Part shown: piece after piece, positions 27,034 to 36,370 of the stretch
Numbering within the stretch: position 1 is the stretch's first letter
Layout of the letters: each line of letters opens with the position of its first letter
DNA from: Rhizobium lentis
Lineage (GTDB): Bacteria > Pseudomonadota > Alphaproteobacteria > Rhizobiales > Rhizobiaceae
DNA: 64,000 nucleotides
NCBI RefSeq assembly: GCF_017352135.1
Contig: NZ_CP071454.1
Span: 682,001-746,000 of the forward strand
Direction of reading: 5' to 3'
Position numbers and translations under genes: made by a program
The notes under the pieces: generated by a model
What the model saw: the letters and a program-made list of their open reading frames with translations, nothing else
Told to the model about the DNA's origin: nothing
The model's database searches: none

Positions 27034-29556
27034 ATGCCCTATGACCCCAAGACGATCGAGCCGCGGTGGCAGCGATACTGGGAGGAAAACCAGACGTTCA
27101 GAACCGGGGACGACCAAAGCCGTCCGAAGTATTATGTCCTGGACATGTTTCCCTATCCGTCCGGCGACGGCCTGCATGTCGGTCATCCGGAAGGCTATAC
27201 CGCGACCGACGTCGTGGCCCGGTACAAGCGCATGATGGGCTTCAATGTCCTGCATCCGATGGGGTGGGACGCCTACGGGCTGCCTGCCGAGCGATATGCC
27301 GTGCGGACCGGTGTCCATCCGGCCGTCACCACGCGGAGCAACATCGCGAATTTCAGGAAGCAGGTCCGGCGTCTCGGCTTTTCCTACGATTGGAGCCGGG
27401 AGATTTCGACCACCGATCCCGAGTTCGTGCGATAGACGCAATGGATCTTCCTGCAAATGTATAAGGCCGGCTTGGCCTACCAGGCGGACGTTGCCGTCAA
27501 CTGGTGCCCGGCACAAGGCACGGTGCTGGCCAACGAGGAGGTGAAAGACGGCCGCTACGTGGAAACCGGAGACCCGGTGGAACGTCGCACGATGCGTCAG
27601 TGGATGCTGAAAATCACCGCCTATGCCGACCGCCTGCTCGCGGATCTGGACGAGTTGGACTGGCCTGATGGTATCAAGGCGATGCAGCGCAACTGGATCG
27701 GCAGATCAGAAGGCGCTGAAGTAACTTTCGATGTCGAGGATAGCGAGAGTTCCCTGACGGTTTACACCACCCGTCCGGAAACGATCTTCGGCGCTACCTT
27801 CATCATCCTCTCCCCTGAGCACCCTGCCATCGATGCCATCGCTTCCGTCGGCCAACGCGCAGAGGTCGACGCCTACCGCGCCCGCGCGGCGGCAATGAGC
27901 GCAATAGAGAAGTCGCAAGCCCAATGGAAAAGCGGAGTCTTCACCGGAGCCTATGCGATCAACCCGGCGAATGGTGCGCGGATTCCGGTATGGGTCGCCG
28001 ACTACGTGCTGAGCTACGGCACCGGAGCAATCATGGCCGTTCCCGCCCATGACGACCGCGACCGCGGTTTCGCTGAGGAGTTCGGGCTGCCGATCGTCGA
28101 AGTCGTGTCGGCGTCTGGCTCCCCCTCCGGCGACGTGCCGCCCGCTGCGCGGACTGGCGAAGGCGTCATGGTCAACTCCGGCTTCATGGATGGAATGCAG
28201 ACGAAAACGGCGAGAACGGCGGCCATCGCATGGATGACCAAGCAGGGCGTTGGTGTCGGGCGCGTCGAGTACAAGCTGCGCGACTGGCTGTTCTCGCGGC
28301 AGAGATACTGGGGAGAGCCCTTTCCTATGCTGCATGCCGCCGACGGCAGTATCGTGCCCCTGCCGGAGGACGCCTTGCCGCTGCTGCCTCCCGAACTGGA
28401 TGAGTACAGGCCAACGCCGGACGGGGAGCCGCCGCTGGCACGGGCGGGCGATTGGGTGCGAACGGTCGATCCGAAATCCGGCATGGAAGCTCTGCGGGAA
28501 ACCAACACGATGCCGCAATGGGCGGGATCGTGCTGGTATTACCTGCGCTTTGCCGATCCTTCGAACGGAGCCGCACCGATCGATCCCGAGAAGGAGAAAT
28601 ACTGGCTGCCCGTCGATCTCTATGTGGGAGGAGCCGAGCATGCGGTGCTGCATCTGCTTTACGCGCGCTTCTGGCACAAAGTCCTGTTCGACATCGGCGT
28701 CGTGACATTCAAAGAGCCGTTCCGCAAGCTGTTCAACCAGGGAATGATCCTGGCCTTCAGCTACAAGGATGCGGCTGGGAGATACTATCGACCCGAAGAC
28801 GCGGCCGAGCGGGACGGCCGCTGGTATGTCGGCGAAATCGAGGTCGAGCGCCAGATCGAGAAGATGTCGAAGTCGAGGTTCAACGTCGTCAATCCTGACG
28901 AGGTGGTCGAACGATACGGCGCCGACGCCTTGCGCCTGTATGAACTCTTCATGGGGCCGTTGGACGTCGCCAAGCGGTGGCAAATGGCGGGCGTCGCCGG
29001 GGTCAGCCGCTTCCTCCATCGCGTCTGGCGGATTGCCATTGGGGAGGACGGCATGGTGTCGAGCAAAATCATCGAGGCGAAGCCGTCCCCGGAGATCGCG
29101 CGCGTTCTTCACAAGACGATCAAGGCTGTCGGCAACGACATCGAGGCCCTGCGTTTCAACACGGCGATCTCAAAGCTGATGGAGCTGTCAAACGCATTGA
29201 CGGGCCTAGACAGCAAGCCGCGCTCAGCAGTCCAATCCTTCGTTCTGCTGCTGGCACCCTTCGCTCCGCACATTGCCGAGGAACTCTGGAGAAGGCTGGG
29301 GCATCCGGAAAGTCTGGCCCATGAACCCTGGCCGACATACGACCCCACTCTCGCCGACGATGATGTGAGCGAATTTATCGTTCAGGTGAACGGCAAGCTG
29401 CGTGGCAGGATTCAGGCTCCCGCGACGCTCGCCGCGGATGAACTCGTCAGGCTGGCTGCGCAGGAGCCTGACGTTCGCTCGAGGTTGACGGGGATGACGG
29501 TGCTCAAGGAAATCGTCGTTCCTGGACGGCTGGTGAACTTCGTGCTTGCGCCATAG
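27034..29556 (+). pseudogene. leuS: Leucyl-tRNA synthetase, second-copy type, interrupted by one amber codon
   Basis: One frame of 840 codons, the normal length of bacterial LeuRS, is broken only by TAG at 27433-27435 (codon 134). Here relatives have Trp in (Y)RWTQWIF, so one TGG to TAG change is enough. The rest looks intact: HVGH at residues 48-51, the editing domain with TTRPETIFGATF and AVPAHDDRDRGF, KMSKS at 610-614, the anticodon-binding region and a normal C-terminus. LeuRS joins leucine to its tRNA. Since the break would kill an essential gene, another leuS must exist in the genome; this copy lies in an accessory region beside an IS remnant. Second LeuRS copies can give immunity to LeuRS inhibitors such as agrocin 84. 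Either a recent pseudogene or a sequencing error. Confidence 0.85.
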
Positions 29557-29720
29557 CACCGGGCCGCCGTGGAACGTGGTCGAGGCTATCGGCCACGCCT
29601 CCCTTCCAACTGGTCGCCCCAGTTTGGTCAGGCGAAGACAAGCGGACCGGGGCATCTCATGAATCGTCAGCCCAGTTTTCAAGATCACATGGTTCGGTGA
29701 CGGCCGTAGCCGCCACCGTT

Positions 29721-29823
29721 AGAGCACTTCCGTTTTTCTTCGAATCAGGGAAATGCTCTATCTCTTTGTTTTCACGCACTTCCGGACGCAAACCGTTACA
29801 CACTTTTGCTGGAATTGCTCTAG
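29721..29823. repeat. Rhizobial palindromic intergenic repeat
   Basis: About 103 bases that start with AGAGCACTTCC and end with GGAATTGCTCT. The first 39 bases form a hairpin (AGAGCACTTCC with GGAAATGCTCT), and the second half contains another (TTCCGG ... CTGGAA region). I recognise the pattern as one of the frequent interspersed repeats of rhizobial genomes. The 275-base gap after leuS contains no gene besides this repeat. Confidence 0.65.
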
Positions 29824-29831
29824 TTTGCCCG

Positions 29832-31430
29832 TCACGCTGCCCAAGGTCGATTGATCGTCAGGAAGTGACGGACAACGGGCTTATCGGTACCGACATGGTA
29901 GGCCAGCACCTTGCCCTGCAGGTCGGCGTCCGCGTTGGAAACCCGCTTGTGCTGGCGAAGATGTTCAGCCCAGGATTCAACCATGAACCACTCCACGATC
30001 TTCTCCGGGTCGGCCGAGTCCTCGGTGACGCCCCATCCGTAGGCACCGTCCCGGCGGCGCTCCTTGGAAAGATGGTCGAGGGCATGCAGGAATGCGCTCC
30101 GGTGCTGCTTCTCGATCTTGTACTCGATCAGGATCAGAACCGGGCCACGGTCATGGGCAACGGGTTCGGCGACAAGAGGCTCGGGCCAGTGGTTCGACGG
30201 CACCAGGTCGGCGTCGCCGGCCGGAAGCTTCACGCGGTGCATGATGAATCCGGCGGTGAGCAGGCCGATGGCCCCGACGATCAAGGTGGACTGGATGCCG
30301 ACAGCCTCGCCGACCGCACCCCAACCAAGACTTCCGGCTGTCATCGCACCGTTGAAGACGGTCAGGTAGACGGCAAGACCACGACCTCGCACCCAGTTGG
30401 GAAGGACGGACTGCGCGGTGCCGTTGAGCGTTGTCAGCGCGGTAATCCAAGCACCACCGAGGAAGAGAAGGACGATGATGGCAACCCATTTCGGTGGAGC
30501 GAGAGCAAGGACTCCCATGACGGCTGAGGTGATCACCGCCGCGCCGAGAAGCAGGCCGTCGGAACTCAGGCGTTGGCGCAGCTTAGGCATCACCAGGGCT
30601 CCACCGATCGCGCCTGCACCGACTGCACCGAGCAGGATACCGTAGAAGCTGGCATCACCACCGAGCAGTTGGCGGGCAACGAGGGGGAGAAGAGCCCAGA
30701 CCGCGCTGGCGAAGGCGAAGAAGATCGCGGCGCGCAGGAGGACGACGTGCAGTGGCGTGCTCGAGCGGGTGTAGCGAAGTCCGGCTCGAAAGGCGCCAAA
30801 AAAGTTCTCTTGGAGAGCGTCGTTGGCGTTCTGGGGGCGCGGCCACCAGACGAGAGCTGCGATCACCACGAGGTAGCTGGCAACGTCCGCGCCATAGGTG
30901 ATCCCCGCGCCGAAGGCTGCGAGAAGCAGGCCGCCCGCAGCAGGGCCGATGGAGCGAGCGATGTTGATGCCCAGCGAGTTCAGCGCCACCGCGCTCTTTA
31001 CGTCCTCGCGCTTCACCAATTCCGGAACGATCGCCTGCCAGGTCGGCCCCATCAGCGCGGCCCCAATCCCGCCGAGGAAGGTCAACCCGATCAGAGCGCT
31101 GACCGAGAGCATGCCCGTCTGCGAGAGGAGCATCAGCGAAATGCTGACGGAGGCCAGTAGCACCTGGACGGCGATCAGGAACTTGCGGCGATCGAGGATG
31201 TCGGTGAGAACGCCTGCCGGAATGGCAAGCAGGAAAATCGGCAGGGTTCCGGCCGCCTGGACCATGGCGACCGCGGCCGGCGATGCCGAAAGATCCGTCA
31301 TCAGCCAGGAGCTTGCGACATCGCGCATGAAGCTTCCGGTATTGCCAATCACGGTGGCGATCCAAAGGACCGCGAAGACGGGCTGGGCAAGGGGCGCAAA
31401 GGTTCCCCCGGATGTTTTTGCGGCGCTCAT
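29832..31430 (-). CDS. MFS exporter (MFS_3 / EntS-like) with C-terminal ABM-like extension
   Basis: From the ATG at 31430 (GGGAGCAGG upstream) the protein has 532 residues. The first 410 hold about 12 membrane segments, opening with PVFAVLWIATVIGNTGSFMRDVASSWLMTDLSASP, typical of the MFS_3 group that includes the enterobactin exporter. The last 110 residues are soluble and look like an ABM-type ferredoxin fold (VLILIEYKIEKQHRSAFLHALDHLSKERRRDGAYGW). The start overlaps the stop of the doxX-like gene (ATGA), so both are coupled. The substrate may be an aromatic or quinone-like compound, judged from the neighbours. Confidence 0.82.
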   Translation of the reverse strand: MSAAKTSGGTFAPLAQPVFAVLWIATVIGNTGSFMRDVASSWLMTDLSASPAAVAMVQAAGTLPIFLLAIPAGVLTDILDRRKFLIAVQVLLASVSISLMLLSQTGMLSVSALIGLTFLGGIGAALMGPTWQAIVPELVKREDVKSAVALNSLGINIARSIGPAAGGLLLAAFGAGITYGADVASYLVVIAALVWWPRPQNANDALQENFFGAFRAGLRYTRSSTPLHVVLLRAAIFFAFASAVWALLPLVARQLLGGDASFYGILLGAVGAGAIGGALVMPKLRQRLSSDGLLLGAAVITSAVMGVLALAPPKWVAIIVLLFLGGAWITALTTLNGTAQSVLPNWVRGRGLAVYLTVFNGAMTAGSLGWGAVGEAVGIQSTLIVGAIGLLTAGFIMHRVKLPAGDADLVPSNHWPEPLVAEPVAHDRGPVLILIEYKIEKQHRSAFLHALDHLSKERRRDGAYGWGVTEDSADPEKIVEWFMVESWAEHLRQHKRVSNADADLQGKVLAYHVGTDKPVVRHFLTINRPWAA

Positions 31431-31870
31431 TTGCCTGCTCCCTTCGTGAGGTCGAATGCGGCGACGAAGACGAATGCGCCAGCAAGGCCGAGATGCTCGA
31501 AGAAGGCGTTGATCGCCATCATGCGGTCCATGCCAGGCGCCATTTCCCAGAAGCGGAGGGCGATGAAGGTTGCGACAAGCGTGAAGCCGGACAGTGCGAG
31601 TGCGCCTGCCCACCGCAGGAAGCCGGAGATCACCATGGCGGAGGCCGTCAGTTCGAAGACGATGACGGCAACCGCGAAGAAAACGGCTGGGTGAAGACCG
31701 AAGTGATCCATCTCGGCCAGGGCACCATTGAAGTCATAGATTTTGCTGATCGGGCCTTGGATGTAGGCTGCGCAGAGAGCGACGAGAGACATCGTCCGGG
31801 TGACCGGAGAGCGGACAGCGCGTTCCATACTGCTTCGGACCGGGTTGGATATATGAGATTGGAAGGTCAT
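31427..31870 (-). CDS. DoxX-family membrane protein
   Basis: A 147-residue protein with four membrane segments (VTRTMSLVALCAAYIQGP, FFAVAVIVFELTASAMVISG, LALSGFTLVATFIAL, LGLAGAFVFVAAFDL), the DoxX pattern. DoxX relatives belong to quinone-linked oxidoreductase or redox-homeostasis complexes. The ATG at 31870 has AGGAGCTG upstream. A copy of the shared AATTGCA-N16-AATTGCA motif lies 75-104 bases upstream, so this gene and the MFS exporter seem to be one unit of the local regulon. Confidence 0.8.
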   Translation of the reverse strand: MTFQSHISNPVRSSMERAVRSPVTRTMSLVALCAAYIQGPISKIYDFNGALAEMDHFGLHPAVFFAVAVIVFELTASAMVISGFLRWAGALALSGFTLVATFIALRFWEMAPGMDRMMAINAFFEHLGLAGAFVFVAAFDLTKGAGK

Positions 31871-31944
31871 TTCAGCTCCTGCATGTTCGCCGTCGAGCGG
31901 CCGCTTTTGATGGAGCGATATTGGCTGGTAACCACCGTGCCAAC

Positions 31945-31974
31945 AATTGCAGCAATAGTTTCGATTTAATTGCA
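31945..31974. promoter_or_regulatory. Shared cluster motif, copy 1 (upstream of doxX-like gene)
   Basis: AATTGCA (31945-31951), a 16-base spacer and AATTGCA (31968-31974). The spacer and flanks also resemble copy 4 at 39123 (CAATAGTTTC is common to both). Confidence 0.6.
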
Positions 31975-32034
31975 GATCTGGCAATGATGAAGTGACGCTC
32001 GGGCGGCGGTTTGGCCGCCCGAGCTGACGGCTGG

Positions 32035-34017
32035 TCAGACTGCCCAGCAGGAGCAGCCGAGAGCGCCGAAGAAACCTTTGAGGTCGGCAATCGGCAGCTT
32101 CGAGGTCCAAGCTCCCGCGTGGTCGTGGCCATGCACGCCACAATCGGTGGCACATCCGCATGTAGAGATCGCGGTGCGGCGCAGCGAACGAGCGCCTGCC
32201 CCTTCCGGTTCACCCCAGGCCGCGTAACCGCCGAACTTGCGGACAGGCGACCAGTCGGGCATCGCGGGCGGGATGTCGTTCTCGTCGAGCGCCTTGAAGT
32301 CGCCTGCACCATAGACGATCCTGCCGCCGACGATGGTCAGTTCCGAGGTGAGGAACGAAATCTCGTCCTCGGCGCAGGAGAAGAAGTCCTTGTCCGGCAC
32401 CACGAGGTCGGCGAACTGCCCTTTCTCGATGCGGCCCTTCTTGCCTTCCTCGTTGGAGAACCAGGTGACCTTCTCGGTCCACATCCGCAGCGCCGTCTCG
32501 CGATCGAGGCAGTTGGCTCGGGGATAGAGTTGCATGCCGCCGACAGTCTTGCCGGTCACCATCCACGACAGCGAGACCCATGGATTATAGGAAGCAACGC
32601 GGGTGGCATCGGTGCCGGCCGATACGTTCACGCCCTTGTCGAGCATCCGACGGATCGGCGGCGTAGCCTCAGCCACGCCGTGACCGTACCGCTCAACGAA
32701 GTATTCGCCCTGGTAGGCCATGCGGTGCTGCGTGGCGATGCCACCGCCGAGTGCGGCGATGCGGTCGATAGAGCGGTCCGAGATGGTTTCGGCATGGTCG
32801 AAGAACCAGTTCAGTCCTTCGAGCGGAATGTCCTTGTTGACCTTCTCGAACACGTCGAGGGCGCGAGAGATCGTCTCGTCATAGGTGGCATGCAGACGCC
32901 ATGGCCAGCGATTTTCAGCCAAGACGCGGACGACCTCTTCCAGCTCGCCTTCCATCTCCGGGGCCATCTCCGGACGGGGCTGCCGGAAATCTTCAAAGTC
33001 GGCCGCGGAGAAGACAAGCATCTCGCCGGCGCCGTTGTGGCGGAAGTAATCGTTGCCCTGCTTGTATTTGATCGACTGCGTCCACTTCAGGAAGTCCTGC
33101 TTCTCTTCCTTCGGCTTCTGGGTGAAGAGGTTGTAGGCCAGCCGGACTGTCATCTGGTGCTCGTCGGACAGTTTCTGAATGACCTCGTAGTCGTCGGGAT
33201 AGTTCTGGAAACCACCGCCCGCGTCGATCACACCTGTCACTCCAAGGCGGTTCAGTTCGCGCATGAAGTGGCGGGTCGAGTTGACCTGATAATCCAAAGG
33301 AAGCTTCGGGCCTTTTGCAAGCGTCGAGTAGAGAATGCCCGCATTCGGCTTGGCCAGCAGCATGCCGGTCGGGTTGCCGTTGGCATCCCGGGTGATCTCA
33401 CCGCCGGGCGGGTTCGGCGTGTCACGGGTGTAGCCGACTGCGCGCAGAGCGGCGCCGTTGAGCAGCGCACGGTCATAAAGGTGCAGAAGGAACACGGGTG
33501 TGTCGGGCGCGACGGCGTTGATCTCCTCAAGTGTCGGGAGGCGCTTTTCCGCAAACTGATGTTCGGTGAAGCCGCCGACGACGCGAACCCATTGTGGCGC
33601 GGGCGTGATCGCCACCTGGCGCTTCAGCATGTCCATCGCATCGGCGAGCGAGCGCACGCCGTCCCAGCGCAGCTCCATATTGTAGTTCAGGCCACCGCGG
33701 ACGACGTGGGTATGGTTGTCGATCAGGCCGGGCAGAACACGCTTGCCATTGAGGTCGACGATCTTAGTGCCAGAACCAGCCAGCGCCATGATCTCGCTGT
33801 CGGATCCGACTTCGAGAAACAGCCCATCCTTGATGGCGATCGCCGTCGCATTCGGATTGGTCCGGTCAAGGGTCGTCACGCGGCCATTGCGGAGGATCAG
33901 GTCGGGATGCATGGTGTCTGCTCCGGTCGGGTTGGGATTGGCGGCTTTTGCCGGAGAGAAGAGGTTCGAGAACGCCAGGCTCGATGCGCCTCCAAGAAAG
34001 GATCGACGCGTCGTCAT
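32035..34017 (-). CDS. Tat-exported amidohydrolase (YtcJ-like)
   Basis: A protein of 660 residues with a twin-arginine signal (TTRRSFLGGASSLAFSNLF) followed by a metal-dependent amidohydrolase of the YtcJ type: LPGLIDNHTHVVRGG carries the first two metal-binding His, DHAETIS the next His, and SAGTDATRVASYNPW the catalytic Asp. These enzymes hydrolyse amide or related bonds in cyclic or exogenous compounds; the substrate is unknown. The last 60 residues include a His/Cys-rich tail (CGCATDCGVHGHDHAG), unusual and possibly metal-binding. The start at 34017 has GGAGCGGAG and overlaps the stop of the xapX-like gene (ATGA). Confidence 0.82.
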   Translation of the reverse strand: MTTRRSFLGGASSLAFSNLFSPAKAANPNPTGADTMHPDLILRNGRVTTLDRTNPNATAIAIKDGLFLEVGSDSEIMALAGSGTKIVDLNGKRVLPGLIDNHTHVVRGGLNYNMELRWDGVRSLADAMDMLKRQVAITPAPQWVRVVGGFTEHQFAEKRLPTLEEINAVAPDTPVFLLHLYDRALLNGAALRAVGYTRDTPNPPGGEITRDANGNPTGMLLAKPNAGILYSTLAKGPKLPLDYQVNSTRHFMRELNRLGVTGVIDAGGGFQNYPDDYEVIQKLSDEHQMTVRLAYNLFTQKPKEEKQDFLKWTQSIKYKQGNDYFRHNGAGEMLVFSAADFEDFRQPRPEMAPEMEGELEEVVRVLAENRWPWRLHATYDETISRALDVFEKVNKDIPLEGLNWFFDHAETISDRSIDRIAALGGGIATQHRMAYQGEYFVERYGHGVAEATPPIRRMLDKGVNVSAGTDATRVASYNPWVSLSWMVTGKTVGGMQLYPRANCLDRETALRMWTEKVTWFSNEEGKKGRIEKGQFADLVVPDKDFFSCAEDEISFLTSELTIVGGRIVYGAGDFKALDENDIPPAMPDWSPVRKFGGYAAWGEPEGAGARSLRRTAISTCGCATDCGVHGHDHAGAWTSKLPIADLKGFFGALGCSCWAV

Positions 34018-34292
34018 CAGCTCCGCTCCTCGGCCTTCGCCTGATGGGCAATGTCGATACTGCCCTTCGGCAGGTGACCGAACATGTGCGGCCTGATCTG
34101 ATGGATCCAGGAAATGGCCACCGGCTCCTTTGTCCAAAGCGACTTCGCGAGCGGGAGGATCTGCTCGCCTACGAGAATACCGAGAAGGCCGACCAGTGCA
34201 ATGACAGGTGGCGCGGGTGATCGGACATTGAGCAGACTGTAGACGATGCCGACAAGCAAGCCTGCGCCAAGTGATAGGAGGTAGACTTTCAT
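34017..34292 (-). CDS. XapX-domain small membrane protein
   Basis: A 91-residue protein whose first half (VYLLSLGAGLLVGIVYSLLN, VRSPAPPVIALVGLLGILVGEQ) has two membrane segments joined by the RSPAPPxxALxGLLGILxGE pattern of XapX (DUF1427) proteins. XapX is named from the E. coli xanthosine operon, where its role is unknown. Here it is coupled by a 4-base overlap to the amidohydrolase gene and lies about 65 bases after the isochorismatase-like gene. Confidence 0.8.
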   Translation of the reverse strand: MKVYLLSLGAGLLVGIVYSLLNVRSPAPPVIALVGLLGILVGEQILPLAKSLWTKEPVAISWIHQIRPHMFGHLPKGSIDIAHQAKAEERS

Positions 34293-34356
34293 GGAATGTT
34301 CTCCGGTTGCGGAAAAGCCGCTCCGACGGGGTCATCGGAGCGGCCTGATCAGGCCC

Positions 34357-35046
34357 TTATTTTGCGGGGTTGGGGCCGATGCGCTTGCCGTGCTTGACGC
34401 GTTCCTCTGCGCCGTGAACCATCGTGTAGGCGTAGTCGATGCCCATGCCGTATGCGCCGGAATGCTCCTTCACGAGGGTGGTGACCGCGTCATAGGTCTC
34501 CTTGCGTGCCCAGTCGCGCTGCCATTCGAGCAGAACCTGCTGCCAGGTGACCGGGATCACGCCGGCTTGCACCATGCGGTCCATCGCATATTTGTGGGCG
34601 TCGGAGGACGTGCCGCCGGAAGCGTCGGCGACCATGTAGATCTCGTAGTCCGGAACATCGTGGAGGGCCGAGAGCGCGAACGTCGTATTGCAGACTTCGG
34701 TCCACAGACCGGAGACGACGATCTTCCGGCGGCCGTCGGCGGCGTTCTTCGCTAGCGCGTCGCGGACGTTCTGATCGTCCCAGGAGTTCATCGAGGTGCG
34801 CTCGAGAATGTCGTTCTCCGGGAAGACGGCGAGCAGCTCGGGATAGGTGTTGCCGGAGAAGGATTGCGTCTCGACCGTAGTGATCGTGGTCGGAATATTG
34901 AAGATCTTGGCGGCCTTGGCGAGGCCGACGACATTGTTCTTCAACGTCTGGCGATCAATCGACTGAACGCCGAACGCCATTTGCGGCTGCTGGTCGATGA
35001 AGATGAGCTGGCTGTTTGCCGGGGTCAGGACTTCGAGCTTGGACAT
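34357..35046 (-). CDS. Isochorismatase-family cysteine hydrolase (YcaC-like)
   Basis: A protein of about 229 residues with the family triad pattern: Asp in QLIFIDQQPQMAF near residue 18, a Lys before the nucleophile strand (DGRRKIVVSG) and Cys in GLWTEVCNTTFAL near residue 117. The order and spacing fit YcaC-type hydrolases with unknown substrate. Of the two possible starts, the ATG at 35046 has GAGGA at 6 bases and is preferred over the ATG two codons before. A copy of the shared motif lies about 185-213 bases upstream. The xapX and amidohydrolase genes follow on the same strand and probably belong to its transcript. Confidence 0.82.
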   Translation of the reverse strand: MSKLEVLTPANSQLIFIDQQPQMAFGVQSIDRQTLKNNVVGLAKAAKIFNIPTTITTVETQSFSGNTYPELLAVFPENDILERTSMNSWDDQNVRDALAKNAADGRRKIVVSGLWTEVCNTTFALSALHDVPDYEIYMVADASGGTSSDAHKYAMDRMVQAGVIPVTWQQVLLEWQRDWARKETYDAVTTLVKEHSGAYGMGIDYAYTMVHGAEERVKHGKRIGPNPAK

Positions 35047-35230
35047 AGTCATTCCTCTTCGGTTGGTTGGACCGCTTCTGCGGTGTCAGAAATGGGCAGC
35101 AGCAGTCGATCGGACGCCGCGGCACGACGCTCGTTCTGCAATCCTTGGAGTATTGCTGGCTCCATTTGGGCCGCTCACCCGTTTGTCTTGGCTGCTGAAT
35201 AGAAATCTATCGCGATGCTCTGTAGCGCGG

Positions 35231-35259
35231 AATTGCAATATTAATCCGAGTGAATTGCA
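35231..35259. promoter_or_regulatory. Shared cluster motif, copy 2 (upstream of isochorismatase-like gene)
   Basis: AATTGCA (35231-35237), a 15-base spacer starting ATATT, and AATTGCA (35253-35259), followed by TTG and AACAATT. The flanks agree closely with copy 3 at 36324. Confidence 0.6.
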
Positions 35260-35320
35260 TTCGTTGCAACAATTGATGTGAGGCACCGCGACGCATCAAG
35301 TTCTCGGCTATATGACGCCT

Positions 35321-36253
35321 TCAGGCAGCCAGCGGGACGAGGTTCGCCTGGATCTGATCGCGGAAAGCTTCATATCGGCCCGGTAGCTTGAGCGCTTCCC
35401 CGAGATGGGCTGTATCCTCGTCGCGGTTGAATCCGGGCTCGTTTGTGGCGACCTCGAAGAGGATACCGCCCGGCGTGCGGAAGTAGATGGCCCAGAAATA
35501 GTCGCGGTCGATGACGGGGGTGACCTGGTAGCTGGTGTCCATCAGCGCCTTGCGCACCTCGAGCTGCTTCTCGCGATTGTCGACGGAGAATGCGATATGA
35601 TGCACCGAACCTGCACCCTGTCGCGCGAACGGAGTCTTTGGCAATGCCAGTAGATCGATCGTGTCCGCTCCGTTGCCGTTGGGGATGATGAAGCGGGTCA
35701 CGTCGCCTTCCTTCTCAGCGCGCTGATAACCCATGAAGCCGAGCAGTTCCTCGGTCGCAGTGGTGTCATGAAGGCTGAAGCGGGCGCCGGCGAAACCGCG
35801 GATGGCCGCATCGTCGGGAATTCCATCTGCAACCCACGGAGCCCGCTTGTCGTCGGAGGATTCGATCAGGGCAAGGCCGTCGCCGTCCGGGCCCATGAAG
35901 CGAAGCCGGTTGGCACCGAAGACGGTATCGAGTTCCAGACCGTCCACACCTTGAGCCGTGAAGCGATCCTGCCAGAACTTCAGCGCGCCCTTCGGCACCG
36001 AGAACTGTGTTTCGCCGACTTCACCCACGCCGGGGCGGCCAAGCATCATGTTCGGGAACGGGAAGTAGGTCATCACTGTTCCAGCCGAGCCGGTCTTGTC
36101 ACCGTAGTACAGGTGGTAGACGCTTGGGTCGTCGAAGTTGACCGTCTGCTTGACGCGGCGCAGGCCCAGGGTTTCGGTAAAGAAGCGGTTGTTCTGCCGC
36201 GCGTCCGATGCCATCGAAGTTACGTGATGCAAGCCCTTGATGTCCTTGATCAT
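35321..36253 (-). CDS. Ring-cleaving dioxygenase (glyoxalase fold, MhqO-like)
   Basis: A protein of 310 residues built from two glyoxalase/bleomycin-resistance modules: the first opens with LHHVTSMASDARQNNRFFTETLGLR and the second contains SVHHIAFSVDNREKQ and RTPGGILFEVATNEPGF. The His and Glu residues expected to bind the metal are present. Related proteins such as MhqO of Bacillus break hydroquinone-like rings and protect against quinones. The ATG at 36253 has AAAGG at 7 bases and is preferred over 36268. It is divergent from the LysR gene and shares its promoter region and motif copy 3. Confidence 0.85.
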   Translation of the reverse strand: MIKDIKGLHHVTSMASDARQNNRFFTETLGLRRVKQTVNFDDPSVYHLYYGDKTGSAGTVMTYFPFPNMMLGRPGVGEVGETQFSVPKGALKFWQDRFTAQGVDGLELDTVFGANRLRFMGPDGDGLALIESSDDKRAPWVADGIPDDAAIRGFAGARFSLHDTTATEELLGFMGYQRAEKEGDVTRFIIPNGNGADTIDLLALPKTPFARQGAGSVHHIAFSVDNREKQLEVRKALMDTSYQVTPVIDRDYFWAIYFRTPGGILFEVATNEPGFNRDEDTAHLGEALKLPGRYEAFRDQIQANLVPLAA

Positions 36254-36323
36254 GTCGATGCCTTTCATTTAGCGTTGGTGTTCAAGTGTTGATATGAACG
36301 TAGCGCCGTTGAACATGGCGCAG

Positions 36324-36353
36324 AATTGCAATATTCCTTTTGATTGAATTGCA
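36324..36353. promoter_or_regulatory. Shared cluster motif, copy 3 (dioxygenase / lysR divergent promoter)
   Basis: AATTGCA (36324-36330), a 16-base spacer and AATTGCA (36347-36353), between the divergent dioxygenase and lysR genes, 18-47 bases before the lysR start. The heptamers extend to ATTGCAAT, itself a palindrome. This is the most likely primary binding site of the LysR protein. Confidence 0.65.
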
Positions 36354-36370
36354 ATTTTTGAAACAATATA

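Noticed and set aside
27433..27435. TAG in leuS as a recoded codon (pyrrolysine or programmed read-through)
   Set aside because: The position is a Trp in relatives, no recoding signal or pyrrolysine machinery is seen, and one base change explains it.
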